Notes: a model not told the origin generated them from the letters alone. DNA of 45,570 nucleotides from Chloroflexota bacterium (GCA_005889475.1 VBGT01000028.1:67412-112981); one strand, 5' to 3'. Shown: positions 9,868 through 19,953, counted from the stretch's first letter. Numbers and translations: made by a program.

Positions 9868-10122
9868 TCAGCCCGCCTGCTCGGGCTCGTGCGTGCGCGC
9901 GTCCGAATCCGGCGGCAGTGCGGTCCGATCGACCGTGGGGTCGTCACGGACGCCTTCCTGCTCGGGTTCCGTGCTGATCGGTGCCGCGACCGAGGCGCCG
10001 ACGGGGTCACGGATGACACCCGCGTCCGGGCCGTTGACAGAGCCGCCGACGCCGGGGCCGCCGAGGCTGCCGTCGCCGACGCCGACTGCCGTGCTGCTCT
10101 CGTCTTCGCGCTTGGTGGTCAT
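9868..10122 (-). CDS. Small Gly/Asp-rich hypothetical protein
   Basis: ORF MTTKREDESSTAVGVGDGSLGGPGVGGSVNGPDAGVIRDPVG...; same strand as the preceding small acidic gene. Confidence 0.4.
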   Translation of the reverse strand: MTTKREDESSTAVGVGDGSLGGPGVGGSVNGPDAGVIRDPVGASVAAPISTEPEQEGVRDDPTVDRTALPPDSDARTHEPEQAG

Positions 10123-10406
10123 GTCATACCTCGCTGCCGCGATCGGCGCGCGATCTGCGCGCTGCGACGGTGTGCCTCCGCGCGTCGCAGGGCGTTCAGC
10201 AGCCCGGCCATGAACGTTGCGAACCCCACGCAGCCACGTATCGATCTCGCAACCCGACAGGCGCATGACATGGCGAAACCATTCGCTCGCCGGCGCCCTG
10301 GTGCCAAGTACCAGGACGAGCGCGCACCACCCGGGCCGGCGGACGAGCCGTTCCGGTGGCCGTCCGTGAGGTAGCCCATACGGGGGATACGAATGGTCCC
10401 GCCTCG

Positions 10407-12905
10407 ATGCGACCGTGGACCACGATGACGGCACCGTCGCGCGCCGTGATCAAGAGGGGACCGGTGACGGACAGGGGCAGGGCAGGGCCGCTCAGGCGTG
10501 CACTGCGCGTGTTCGGCCTGATCGTCCTGCCGGTCGGCGTCTTCTGGGCCGCGGTCGGGTTCGCCGTCGGCGCGACGTCGCTCGCCGGGGTGGGCGTCGT
10601 CGCGGCGCTGTTCGCGGTGTGGCTGCTCATCGAGGCCCGCGACGCACAGGACCGGACGGAGTCCGAGCTCGCGACCCGAATCGCCATCGGCACGCAGGTC
10701 ACCGGGGTGTGCGCGGTGATCGTGGAGCCCGCGATCGGGGTCGCGATCGCCCTCGGCTCGCTGATCCCGGTGATCCTCGCCCTGCCCTACGTCCGGCGGA
10801 CGTCGCTCACCCGGCTGATGGCGATCAGCGCCGTCGTCGGCATCTTCTCGCTCGCCGCGCCGGACCTGCTGCCATGGGCGATGCGCGCCGGCAGCTCGAT
10901 CGCCCTCATCCTGCCGACGTCGACCGTCGTGATCGTGTACGTCCTGTTCCAGGTCTTCCTTTTGAATGCCAGCACCCGCCTGACCGACACGACCACCGAG
11001 CTGCGGCACGTGATCGAGATGTCACACGACCTCGCAGCGACGCTCGACCCCAAGGACGTCGGCAACCGCCTGGCGCGGCACATCGCGCAGGTGGCCCATG
11101 CGGACGACTGCGTGCTGAGCACCTGGGATCGGGCCGGTGATCGCGTGGTCACCTTCGGCAGCCATCCCGTCGAGCGCGGCAGGTCGCTCGAGCCCGCGTA
11201 CGACCTCGCCGAGTTCCCGGCGACCCGCGCCGTCCTGAACTCGCACGAGCCGTGCGTCATCGACAGCGATGACCCCGCCGCCGACCCGGCCGAGCTCGAA
11301 TACATCCGGTCGATGGGCCATCGCTCGCTCGTGATGCTGCCCCTCGTCGTCCGTGGCGAGTCGATCGGCATCGTCGAGCTGTCGTCGGCCCGCCCGAAGG
11401 CGTTCACCGAGCGCGACGTCGAGCTCGCGCAGCTGCTCGTGCGCGAGGCGGCAACGACCTTCGACAACGCCCGCCTCTATGACGAGCTGCGTCAGCAGGC
11501 GTCGCGCGATCCGCTCACGGGGCTCGCCAACCGCTCGCGACTCCAGGACCGCGTCGACCACGCCCTCGAGCGCATCCGCGGGCGGAGCCCGAGCCACGTT
11601 GCGATCCTGTTCATCGATCTCGACCACTTCAAGCACCTCAACGATCGCTTCGGGCATGCCAAGGGCGACCGGGCGCTGCAGACGATCGCCGATCGGATCC
11701 GGGCGATCATCCGGCCGGGCGACACGGCTGGCCGGCTGGGCGGCGACGAGTTCGCGGTGCTCCTCGAGGACGTCGAGGACGTCGAGGTCGTCGCCGCGGT
11801 GTGCCAGCGCCTCCTCGATGGGATCTCGCTGCCGATCGAGCTGGACGACGCGTCGCCGATCGTGGGCGCGAGCATCGGCTATGCGCTGTCGGGGCCCGAC
11901 AGCAGCAACAGCGAGGACCTCCTGCGGAACGCCGACATCGCCATGTACGCCGCCAAGGCTGCCGGCCGCGGACAATTCGTGGCCTTCCGTCGCGACCTGC
12001 TCGATACCGCCTCGGCCCGCAGCGAGCTCGCCGCGCTCCTGCGTGGCGCCGAGTCGCGCCAGGAGCTGCAGCTGCACTACCAGCCCGTGGTCAACCTCGA
12101 CGACGGCAGCCCGGTCGGGCTCGAGGCGCTCGTGCGCTGGCAGCCGACCGGCCACCTCCTGCACCTGCCCGCCGAGTTCCTCGAGCTCGCCGAGGAGACC
12201 GGGGAGATCCTGCCAATCGGGCGCTGGGTGATCGGCGAAGGCTGTCGTCGGGTGCGGGGGTGGCAGACGCGCTTCGACCTGCCCGACCTGCGCCTGTACG
12301 TCAACCTGTCGGCGCGCCAGTTCCGTGATTCGGGGCTCGTGCCGATGATCGTCTCGGCCCTCGCCCGGACGGGCATGAACGCGGCGAATCTCACCCTCGA
12401 GATCACCGAGGGCACGCTGCTGACGCCGGGGTTCGAGACCATCCAGCGCATCGGCGAGCTGCGCGCGCTCGGGCTTCGGCTGGCGATCGACGACTTCGGC
12501 ACCGGCTACTCGTCGCTCGGCTACCTGCACGCGTTCCAGATCGACGAGCTCAAGATCGACCGCTCGTTCGTCCCCGGCAGTGAGGGTGTCGGCGACGCGC
12601 ACGTGCTCAGCCAGGCCATCGTCGAGCTGGGCCGCGCGCTGCGCCTGGACATGGTCGCCGAGGGCATCGAGACCGCGGACCAGGCCGCCTGGTTCAGCGC
12701 CCTGGGCATCGCGCTCGGGCAGGGCTTCCACTTCGCCCGGCCGATGCCCGCCGCCGACGTCGAGCGGTACCTTCGCCGCGAGGCCACAGGCCAGACAGGC
12801 GACGGGCCGATCGGGCCGGGAGGACGCCGCATGTCGCGCCGCGCCCGACTCGCCGGTGCCGGGATCACGGATGTCCTCGGGGTGGGGCGCGAGGCGGCAA
12901 GCTGA
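10407..12905 (+). CDS. Membrane-anchored GAF-GGDEF-EAL bifunctional signalling protein (start uncertain, ORF opens at 10356)
   Basis: N-terminal TM helices; GAF-like region; RDPLTGLANR...GRLGGDEFAVLLE (GGDEF); GLEALVRWQP...LAIDDFGTGYSSLGYL (EAL). Confidence 0.92.
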   Translation: MRPWTTMTAPSRAVIKRGPVTDRGRAGPLRRALRVFGLIVLPVGVFWAAVGFAVGATSLAGVGVVAALFAVWLLIEARDAQDRTESELATRIAIGTQVTGVCAVIVEPAIGVAIALGSLIPVILALPYVRRTSLTRLMAISAVVGIFSLAAPDLLPWAMRAGSSIALILPTSTVVIVYVLFQVFLLNASTRLTDTTTELRHVIEMSHDLAATLDPKDVGNRLARHIAQVAHADDCVLSTWDRAGDRVVTFGSHPVERGRSLEPAYDLAEFPATRAVLNSHEPCVIDSDDPAADPAELEYIRSMGHRSLVMLPLVVRGESIGIVELSSARPKAFTERDVELAQLLVREAATTFDNARLYDELRQQASRDPLTGLANRSRLQDRVDHALERIRGRSPSHVAILFIDLDHFKHLNDRFGHAKGDRALQTIADRIRAIIRPGDTAGRLGGDEFAVLLEDVEDVEVVAAVCQRLLDGISLPIELDDASPIVGASIGYALSGPDSSNSEDLLRNADIAMYAAKAAGRGQFVAFRRDLLDTASARSELAALLRGAESRQELQLHYQPVVNLDDGSPVGLEALVRWQPTGHLLHLPAEFLELAEETGEILPIGRWVIGEGCRRVRGWQTRFDLPDLRLYVNLSARQFRDSGLVPMIVSALARTGMNAANLTLEITEGTLLTPGFETIQRIGELRALGLRLAIDDFGTGYSSLGYLHAFQIDELKIDRSFVPGSEGVGDAHVLSQAIVELGRALRLDMVAEGIETADQAAWFSALGIALGQGFHFARPMPAADVERYLRREATGQTGDGPIGPGGRRMSRRARLAGAGITDVLGVGREAAS

Positions 12906-12997
12906 CCAGCTGACACGCACACGCAAGGCGCTTGCGAGCCGATCGCCGCTCAGGCGGCCGCAGGGTTGACCTCGACGGGCTCACGGTCGCTGTCGGG

Positions 12998-13180
12998 CGA
13001 GACAATGGGTCTCGAAACGACGGCCCCGACGACCGGCTACTGAGGGCGCTCGCCGGTGCCTCCGGGCACCGCACAGTGCCGGGAGCGTTTGACGCTCAGC
13101 GGTCGCCGGACCAGACTTTCGGCCACGTCCAGGGACCCTCCCGAGGCTCGGTTGGAACGGTTGCCCGCACGTTTGCGGGC
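12998..13180 (+). other. Hairpin-rich leader upstream of the secreted-protein gene
   Basis: Perfect hairpins CGAGAC/GTCTCG (12998-13014), CGGTGCC-tccg-GGCACCG (13054-13071), GAGCGT-ttg-ACGCTC (13083-13097), GCCCGCA-cgtt-TGCGGGC (13163-13180). Confidence 0.45.
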
Positions 13181-13256
13181 ACCCCGTCCGGAGGACCGAT
13201 CGCACGGAGGCTCGGTCGGCCCCTTGGTGCATGAAAAACTGCGACAGGGGAGAGCC

Positions 13257-15122
13257 ATGTCCGCACCACGCCTCCGGCGCGCCGTTCGCGCCAACCGCGC
13301 TCAACGAGCCGGCGTCCCGGCAGCCCTCGCGGCGTTGCTGCTGTGCGCATCGAGCGTCGCCGCGTCCACACCCGGCGCCGACGTTCGCCTCAGCAACGAC
13401 GACCCGGGACTGTCTGGCTACGTCAGCGCCGACGACCTGGCCGGGCTGCCGCACTACTCCGACGCGACACTCGATGAGTGCTCGCGCTCGCGCGGCCGAG
13501 AGAACGAGCCGGCCGTCGCCATCGATCCGCGCAACAACCAGGTGATCGTCGGGTCGAGCAACGACTATTGCGCCGTCTACAACAACGGCAGCGACGCCAA
13601 TGGCGCGCCGATTCCGTCCGGCCCGATCTGGCTCGGCTACTACCGCTCCGAGGATGGCGGCGCGTCGTTCGACAGCTCACTCGTCCCGGGCTACCCCGGA
13701 GACACGTCCACGCTCGGAGCGCTGGCGAAGATCCGGACGGCGAGCTCCGGCGATCCGGTGCTGGCCTGGGACGCCGACGGTCGGCTGTTCATGGGCTCCG
13801 AGTCGAGCGACGACCCGGGCGGCTCGAAGAAGACGTTCGGTGACGTGTACGTCGCCACCTACGTGAACTTGAACGGGCCAGGCGGCAACACGCTCAACGA
13901 CGGCCAGCGCTATGCCGGCTCCACCGTCGTCGCCAGGGGCGTTTCGGCCCCGAACCTGCTCGGCAAGTTCAACGACAAGACGTCGATCGAAGCCGACCGC
14001 ACGGATAGCTCATGCCGCGGCAATGTCTACTTCGCCTGGTCGCGCTACACCGGGAACGGCACGAACGCGATCTACTTCTCACGCTCGACCGACCACGGCG
14101 CGACCTTCTCGACGCCGATCAAGCTCACCGAGAGCACGATCAACGAAGTCCAGTTCCCGGACATCTCGATTACCTCGAACGGCCACGTGTACGTGACCTA
14201 CCGGCAGTTCGGCCAGCACAAGCAGCCCGATGCGGTCGCCGTCGCGAAATCGACGAACTGCGGCGGGACATTCCTGCACGGCCAGGTCATCCAGACGTTC
14301 GCGCCGATGGGTCTGGTCGATGAGCAGACCGGAGGCGGCCGGGCCCGTGATTGCGGCGACGGCCTGGGCACGGCATGCACGTCGGGCTACACGTTCTTCC
14401 GCGCCGACACGGGACCGCGCTCGACCGCCGATCAGGCAGACACCGATCACGAGTGGGTCTACATCCTGTATGAGGCCATCGTGCCGGGCTCCGAAGTCGC
14501 CACCGGGACGACCTTCGGCTGGGGCTTCGTGCAGGGCGCCGGCGGTCAGTCCGCGATCTATTACGTCCGCTACAACGGCGCGACCGGCGCACACACCACT
14601 CCGGCCCGGATCGCGGAGACGCCGGAGGGTCAGCAGCTCTTCCCGGATCTCGCGGTTGACGCGGGCACCATCCACGCCCTGTGGTGGGACACCCGCAACG
14701 ACGTCAACAACGGCGCATCCAGCTTCCGGACCCGGCCACCGGGCAACGACGCCGACGGCAACGTTGGGCCCTCGTTCGATACCTATGGGGCCACCCGTCC
14801 GATCGATGGCGGCGGTTGGACGTCCGCCGCGCGGATCAGTGACGTGACATCGAATGGTCAGTACGAGCAGTTCGCCGGCCGCACAGTGCCGTTCGGCGGC
14901 GACTACCTGTGGATCGATTCCAAGGACGGGCTGACGTACGGCGTCTGGACTGACTGGCGGAACACCGTGCCGGGCACCGACCTGCGTGAAGCCACCCAGG
15001 ACGAGACCGGCGCGGATGTCATGCAATGCCGACATGTCACGCCCAGCGGTTCCATCTCGGGCGACACCTGTCCCCGCCAGGGCGGCCTTGACCAGGACAT
15101 CTACGGCGACCTTGCGCCGTAG
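13257..15122 (+). CDS. Secreted BNR/sialidase-like hypothetical protein
   Basis: Signal peptide (AGVPAALAALLLCASSVAAS); NEPAVAIDPRNNQVIVGSSNDYC...YYRSEDGGASF...FSRSTDHGATFSTPIKLTES: Asp-box-like SxDxGxxF repeats. Confidence 0.65.
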   Translation: MSAPRLRRAVRANRAQRAGVPAALAALLLCASSVAASTPGADVRLSNDDPGLSGYVSADDLAGLPHYSDATLDECSRSRGRENEPAVAIDPRNNQVIVGSSNDYCAVYNNGSDANGAPIPSGPIWLGYYRSEDGGASFDSSLVPGYPGDTSTLGALAKIRTASSGDPVLAWDADGRLFMGSESSDDPGGSKKTFGDVYVATYVNLNGPGGNTLNDGQRYAGSTVVARGVSAPNLLGKFNDKTSIEADRTDSSCRGNVYFAWSRYTGNGTNAIYFSRSTDHGATFSTPIKLTESTINEVQFPDISITSNGHVYVTYRQFGQHKQPDAVAVAKSTNCGGTFLHGQVIQTFAPMGLVDEQTGGGRARDCGDGLGTACTSGYTFFRADTGPRSTADQADTDHEWVYILYEAIVPGSEVATGTTFGWGFVQGAGGQSAIYYVRYNGATGAHTTPARIAETPEGQQLFPDLAVDAGTIHALWWDTRNDVNNGASSFRTRPPGNDADGNVGPSFDTYGATRPIDGGGWTSAARISDVTSNGQYEQFAGRTVPFGGDYLWIDSKDGLTYGVWTDWRNTVPGTDLREATQDETGADVMQCRHVTPSGSISGDTCPRQGGLDQDIYGDLAP

Positions 15123-15140
15123 CATCGGCACCAAGACAAG

Positions 15141-15171
15141 GAAGAGCGGCACCCATCGGGTGCCGCTCTTC
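15141..15171 (+). terminator. Strong hairpin terminator-like element
   Basis: Perfect 14-bp stem GAAGAGCGGCACCC-atc-GGGTGCCGCTCTTC just after the stop at 15122; no poly-T. Confidence 0.65.
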
Positions 15172-15221
15172 GATTCCCGAACGTGGGGACTTCCTGAGAC
15201 CCGCTCGAGGCTGTCCCCGCG

Positions 15222-16187
15222 CTACAGCCAGTCGATCCGGCGCAGGACGACGACGGCCGCCAGCGCGGCGACGACCGTGATCATCACGACCACCCAGAAG
15301 CCGGAGCCCTCGAGGCCCTGGAACGCGGACGCGGCCTCGCTCATCCCGAAGACGCCCGCGACGGCACCGATGCCGGCGAGGATCACGGTCACGCCGGTCA
15401 GCCGCTTCATGATCGCCGACAGGTTGTTGTTGATGGAGGACAGGTAGACCTCGAGGGCGCCCGCCACGAGCTCGCGGAACGAGTCGAGCTCGTCGTTCAG
15501 GCGGATCAGGTGGTCGTACACGTCGCGGAAGTAGAAGACCTGCGGCTCGGCGATGAGCGCGAACTCGCGGCTCGTCAGCTGGGCGAAGACCTCCCGGCTC
15601 GGGGCGAGCACGTGCCGTATGCGGAGCAGCTCGCGCTTCAGCCGGAAGATGTGCTGCAGCGTCGGCGGCACGGGCCGCGAGAGGGCGGCGTCCTCGACGT
15701 CGTCGATCTCATCGCCAAGCCGGTCGAAGACCGGGAAGTAGCCGTCGACGATGGAGTCGACGAGCGCCCACAGCAGCAGGTCCGGGCCCTTCGAGAGGAC
15801 CGTTTCGAGGCCCATCTTCACCTGGTGCGCGGTCATCGGGTCCCAGGTCGCGGGATGGACCGACAGCAGGAACCCGCGCCCGAGCACGAAGTCGATCTCG
15901 TGCGTCGCCACCTCGCCCGGGTCCTCGCGCTCGAGCACGAACGCGACGACGTGGATGACGTCGTCGACGAGCTGGACCTTCGCCCGCTCGTTGCGCTCGA
16001 CGATGTCCTCGGCGAGGAGCGGATGCAGCCCGAGCCGGCGGCCGACGGCGCGCACGAGCTCGGCGCTCGGGTTGGTCATGTCGATCCAGGTTCGGCTGCC
16101 CTTCGAGGCGTACAGGCGGGCGAGCTCGTCGACGTCGGTCGACTCCTCGATCGAGCCGTCGCGCCAGCACCGGATCCGGATGCTCAC
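15222..16187 (-). CDS. CorA-like divalent cation transporter
   Basis: CorA-like fold sequence; C-terminal two TM segments with VAGVFGMSEAASAF in place of a GMN loop; terminal RRIDWL. Confidence 0.82.
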   Translation of the reverse strand: MSIRIRCWRDGSIEESTDVDELARLYASKGSRTWIDMTNPSAELVRAVGRRLGLHPLLAEDIVERNERAKVQLVDDVIHVVAFVLEREDPGEVATHEIDFVLGRGFLLSVHPATWDPMTAHQVKMGLETVLSKGPDLLLWALVDSIVDGYFPVFDRLGDEIDDVEDAALSRPVPPTLQHIFRLKRELLRIRHVLAPSREVFAQLTSREFALIAEPQVFYFRDVYDHLIRLNDELDSFRELVAGALEVYLSSINNNLSAIMKRLTGVTVILAGIGAVAGVFGMSEAASAFQGLEGSGFWVVVMITVVAALAAVVVLRRIDWL

Positions 16188-16226
16188 GGCGCGATGCTAC
16201 GCGACGGGGTAGGGCATGATCTCGGG

Positions 16227-16802
16227 GTGACGAGGGGTCGGCTCGAGGCGTTCAGCGACGGCGTGATCGCGATCCTGATCACGATCATGGTCCTCGGGCT
16301 CACGCCGCCGCACGGGGCCACGATCGAGGACCTGGTCCCGCTGTGGCCGGTGTTCCTGGCCTACGTGCTGAGCTTCGCCAACCTCGCGATCTACTGGAAC
16401 AATCATCACCACCTGCTGCAGGCCGCGAAGACGGTCAGCGGGCGAGTGCTCTGGGCGAACATGCTGCTGCTGTTCTGGCTGTCCCTCGTGCCGTTCGGCA
16501 CGGCGTGGATGGGCGAGAACGAGTTCGCCGCCTTCCCGGTCGCGCTGTATGGCGTCATCCTGATCATGGCTGCGTTCTCGTACGGGTTCCTCGTGCGGGC
16601 GCTCATGGCGGCGCCCGGCCAGACCTCGACTCTCGCTGAGGCGCTCGGCAGCGACTTCAAGGGCCGCATCTCGCCGATGCTGTACCTCGTCGCCATCCCG
16701 ATCGCCTTCATCGCGCCGCTGGTCTCCTTCGGGATCTACATCTTCGTGGCCGCGATGTGGATCGTGCCCGACCCGCGGATCGAGCGGCGGATCGCAGCAT
16801 AG
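16227..16802 (+). CDS. TMEM175/DUF1211 family membrane protein
   Basis: RLEAFSDGVIAILITIMVLGL and NLAIYWNNHHHLLQAA motifs; GTG start. Confidence 0.85.
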   Translation: MTRGRLEAFSDGVIAILITIMVLGLTPPHGATIEDLVPLWPVFLAYVLSFANLAIYWNNHHHLLQAAKTVSGRVLWANMLLLFWLSLVPFGTAWMGENEFAAFPVALYGVILIMAAFSYGFLVRALMAAPGQTSTLAEALGSDFKGRISPMLYLVAIPIAFIAPLVSFGIYIFVAAMWIVPDPRIERRIAA

Positions 16803-16804
16803 GA

Positions 16805-17746
16805 ATGAACCGCCGGTCGCCACTCCGGCGCACGGCGATCGTGCTGGCGGCCCTGATCGTCGGCGGCGCCGTGGGGCTGGCGATCGACATCGGGCGCGTC
16901 GGTGGCCTCGATGCGTGGCTCAGCGCGCGCGGCCCCACGGTCATCCCAACCTTCGACGTGCCGCCGTATGAGGCCCGGGGCCGGCTCGTCGAGGTCGATG
17001 GTCGGTCGGTGTACCTCGACTGTCGCGGCGCGGGCTCGCCGACGGTCATCCTCGAGACGGGATTCGGCGGCGGCGCCGATGGATGGGGCTACGTCCTCGA
17101 CGGCGTCGCCGCCTTCACGCGGGTCTGCGCCTGGGACCGCCCGGGAATCGGTCGCAGCGCCGCCCGCGGGTTGCACAGTGCGGGGGAGGCGGCGGCTGAT
17201 CTCCGGGCCGCACTCGAGACGGCAGGCGAGGAAGGGCCGTTCATCGTCGTGGCCCACTCGCTCGGAGGCGTGTACGCCCGTGTGTTCGCGGCGGCCGGCC
17301 CGCCGGGCGGTCGTGGCGCTACGGCGCGGGACGCAGTGCTCGCCTTCGTGATGCTCGACACCTACGAGCCGGACCTGGGCGTGGCCGACGACCCGGCGCT
17401 CAGCCCCGAGACCCGGGCGATGGTGCGCCAGGCCCTCGATGACGGCGGCACGATGCTCCAGGCGGGCGAGGAGGTCGACTGGGCGGCGACGCTCGCCGAG
17501 CTCCGGCCGCTCAATCCGACGGAGCTTCCAGCGGTGCTGCTCATGACCGATCCACACCAGCACTACGGCGGGCACGAGCCCGCGGTGACCGAGGCGTTGG
17601 TCGCGGCGTGGTACCGGGCCATTCCCGTCCGCTACCCGAATGGAACCCTGGAGATCGTCCCGACCGGGCATTTCGTCCAGCTCGAACGGCCGGACCTGGT
17701 CATCGAACGGGTTCGCGAGCTGGTGACGGAGCAGCGCGCCGGGTAG
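16805..17746 (+). CDS. Alpha/beta hydrolase
   Basis: VILETGFGGGADGWGYV...CAWDRPGIGRS...IVVAHSLGGVYARVFA nucleophile elbow. Confidence 0.85.
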   Translation: MNRRSPLRRTAIVLAALIVGGAVGLAIDIGRVGGLDAWLSARGPTVIPTFDVPPYEARGRLVEVDGRSVYLDCRGAGSPTVILETGFGGGADGWGYVLDGVAAFTRVCAWDRPGIGRSAARGLHSAGEAAADLRAALETAGEEGPFIVVAHSLGGVYARVFAAAGPPGGRGATARDAVLAFVMLDTYEPDLGVADDPALSPETRAMVRQALDDGGTMLQAGEEVDWAATLAELRPLNPTELPAVLLMTDPHQHYGGHEPAVTEALVAAWYRAIPVRYPNGTLEIVPTGHFVQLERPDLVIERVRELVTEQRAG

Positions 17747-17762
17747 CGCCGCGCGGCCAAGC

Positions 17763-18791
17763 TCAGGCGGAGCGCAGGTCCGTCAGCTCCGAGCGCAGCT
17801 CGCCGTCGGTCCGGACCATGTCGACGAAGTGGCGGACGAGCTCCGGATCGAAGTGGTTGCCGGCGTTCGCCTGGAGCTCCTCGAGCGCAGCCTCGAACGA
17901 GACCGGCTGCTGGTATGGGCGGCGATTGGTCATCGCGTCGAAGGCGTCGACGATGCGCACGATCCGGGCGGACAGCGGGATGCGATCGCCGTAGAGCCCG
18001 TCGGGGTAGCCCGAGCCGTCCCAGTTCTCGTGGTGCCAGCGGGCCACCTCGCGCGCCACGGCGAGGTGCTCGCCGCCGGCCAGTGCCTGCTCGCTCCAGA
18101 TCGGGTGGAGGCGGATCACCGTCCACTCGTCCGGGTCGAGGGCGTCGGGCTTGAGCAGGATGCGCTCGGGCACGCGCAGCTTGCCGATGTCGTGGAAGGC
18201 GGCGGCGATCCCGACCTCGGCTGCGTGGCGCTCTGACATGCCGGTGTGCGCGGCGAGCTTGCGGGCGGCGATCTCGAGGCGTCGGACATGCTCGCCGGCA
18301 TCGGTGTCGCGCGATTCGGCGGCTGTGGCGAGGGCGAGCATGCTCTGCCGTTCGCGATCCTGGATCTCGAGGAGTCGGTCGTGCACGTCGCTCGCGTCGA
18401 CGGCCGTCCGGCCGAGCATCCCACCGATGACGGTTCCGATGCCAGCGAATGCCGTGACCCGGATGATCCAGTCGGCCGGGCCTTCCACGCGGTCGAAGCC
18501 CAGCAGCGCGGGCAGCGGCCCGAGGACGGCGCCGACGAGGATGCCGGTGACGAGGCCGCCGCGCGAGCCGAAGGCGTAGGCGGCGAGGGCGACCGGCGCG
18601 TAGCCGATCTCCATCAGCGCGCTGGGCGCGCCGCCGGAGATCCGGACCGCCGTGAAGGTCAGGAGCGTGAGCGAGGCGATGGCCAGGACCGTCATCGCCG
18701 GATCGTCGAGCTCGCCCCGAATCGACTCGAGCGCGCGCGACACCGTGGGCACACGCTGCCCCGGTGAGCGGACCCCCGTGTTCGCTCCCAT
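17763..18791 (-). CDS. HD-GYP domain phosphodiesterase with N-terminal membrane region
   Basis: AAAFHDIGKLRVPERIL...HHENWDGSGYPDGLYGDRIPLSARIVRIVDAFDAMT. Confidence 0.9.
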   Translation of the reverse strand: MGANTGVRSPGQRVPTVSRALESIRGELDDPAMTVLAIASLTLLTFTAVRISGGAPSALMEIGYAPVALAAYAFGSRGGLVTGILVGAVLGPLPALLGFDRVEGPADWIIRVTAFAGIGTVIGGMLGRTAVDASDVHDRLLEIQDRERQSMLALATAAESRDTDAGEHVRRLEIAARKLAAHTGMSERHAAEVGIAAAFHDIGKLRVPERILLKPDALDPDEWTVIRLHPIWSEQALAGGEHLAVAREVARWHHENWDGSGYPDGLYGDRIPLSARIVRIVDAFDAMTNRRPYQQPVSFEAALEELQANAGNHFDPELVRHFVDMVRTDGELRSELTDLRSA

Positions 18792-18867
18792 CAGGGGCGA
18801 ATATGGGTCAGCTCGTGGCCCTCAGGTAGTCATCCGATCGGCCCACTCAGCCGCGGATTTCGTTCGA

Positions 18868-19953
18868 TCAGTTGCCCTTGATCTGGATCAGGCGCCCGCC
18901 GGTGAACATGCCGTCGGTGACGAACACCGCGCCATCGTTGGCGACGGCGACGCCGCCCGGCTGGGACAGCTCGCCGCGGGCCAGCTCCGTCCGCGACCCG
19001 CCCTTGACCTCGAGCAGGACCGCAGGCGGGAACGTGCCGCCCGGCGCAAAGCCCGCCTCGAAGGCAGGCCAGCCGGCCTCGGCGATCTCGTACACGTAGA
19101 GCGTGCCGTTGTGCGGGTTGAACGCGATGTCGAAGATCGAGGTGAAGCCCGACTTCCAGACCGAGCAGTTCGCGTTCGGGGCGTTGACGTCGCACAGGGC
19201 ATCCTCGGCCAAGGGATTGACGCGCCAGATGTGCGCCGTGCCAGGGGTGCCCGGGAAGCCGACCAGCTGGCCGACGTACGCCCAGCCGCCGGGTCCGATC
19301 GCGACCGTCGTCGGCACGGCTTCCGCCGGGACCTGCGGAGGCAGCCCGGGGATGTGGTTCGGAATGGTCTCGACCTGCCAGCGCGCGACGGTGACGGCAT
19401 CGCCGTTCGGGCTCACGCGGAGGAGGTCATTGCCGGCGGCATCGGCGATGAGCACGTCGTTGTTCGGAAGTGGCGCGATCCCGTTCGGGTTGGACTCGCC
19501 GGGGTTCGGCTCAGCGGGCGGGGGCGGGACGTTGATGTCGAACGGGTCGATGTCGACCGCCTGGTAGGCGAGAATGTCGAGGACCGCCTCCGGCGTCGCG
19601 CCCGCGGTGGCCTGGCGGTACAGGACGCCGTTGGCCCCGATGCCCCAACCGGCGCCATCGGGCGTGGCGGTGATGTCGACCAGCGGGATCGGATCGGTGA
19701 TCGGCGAGGCGGTACCGTGGCCGCGGCCCGTCCGGTGGTACTCGAGGACCGGACCCGGCGGGCCGGCCCAGCCCTGCCCGACGAAGACCGAGTGGCCACC
19801 AGCGAGGATGCCCTTCGGCGAGTTCAGGCCGTCCAAAAGGACGTGCAGGTGGCTCTTCGCGGCGACGGGCGCCGCCGCGGCCAGGCTGATCAGGAGGATG
19901 CCAGCCGCGAACAGGCTGGCCGCACGACGACGGCTCACGACGAATTCCTCCAA
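18868..19953 (-). CDS. ScyD/ScyE family secreted protein
   Basis: Signal peptide; LLDGLNSPKGILAG...VLYRQAT...GWPAFEAGFAPGG; beta-propeller-like ScyD/ScyE pattern. Confidence 0.75.
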   Translation of the reverse strand: MEEFVVSRRRAASLFAAGILLISLAAAAPVAAKSHLHVLLDGLNSPKGILAGGHSVFVGQGWAGPPGPVLEYHRTGRGHGTASPITDPIPLVDITATPDGAGWGIGANGVLYRQATAGATPEAVLDILAYQAVDIDPFDINVPPPPAEPNPGESNPNGIAPLPNNDVLIADAAGNDLLRVSPNGDAVTVARWQVETIPNHIPGLPPQVPAEAVPTTVAIGPGGWAYVGQLVGFPGTPGTAHIWRVNPLAEDALCDVNAPNANCSVWKSGFTSIFDIAFNPHNGTLYVYEIAEAGWPAFEAGFAPGGTFPPAVLLEVKGGSRTELARGELSQPGGVAVANDGAVFVTDGMFTGGRLIQIKGN

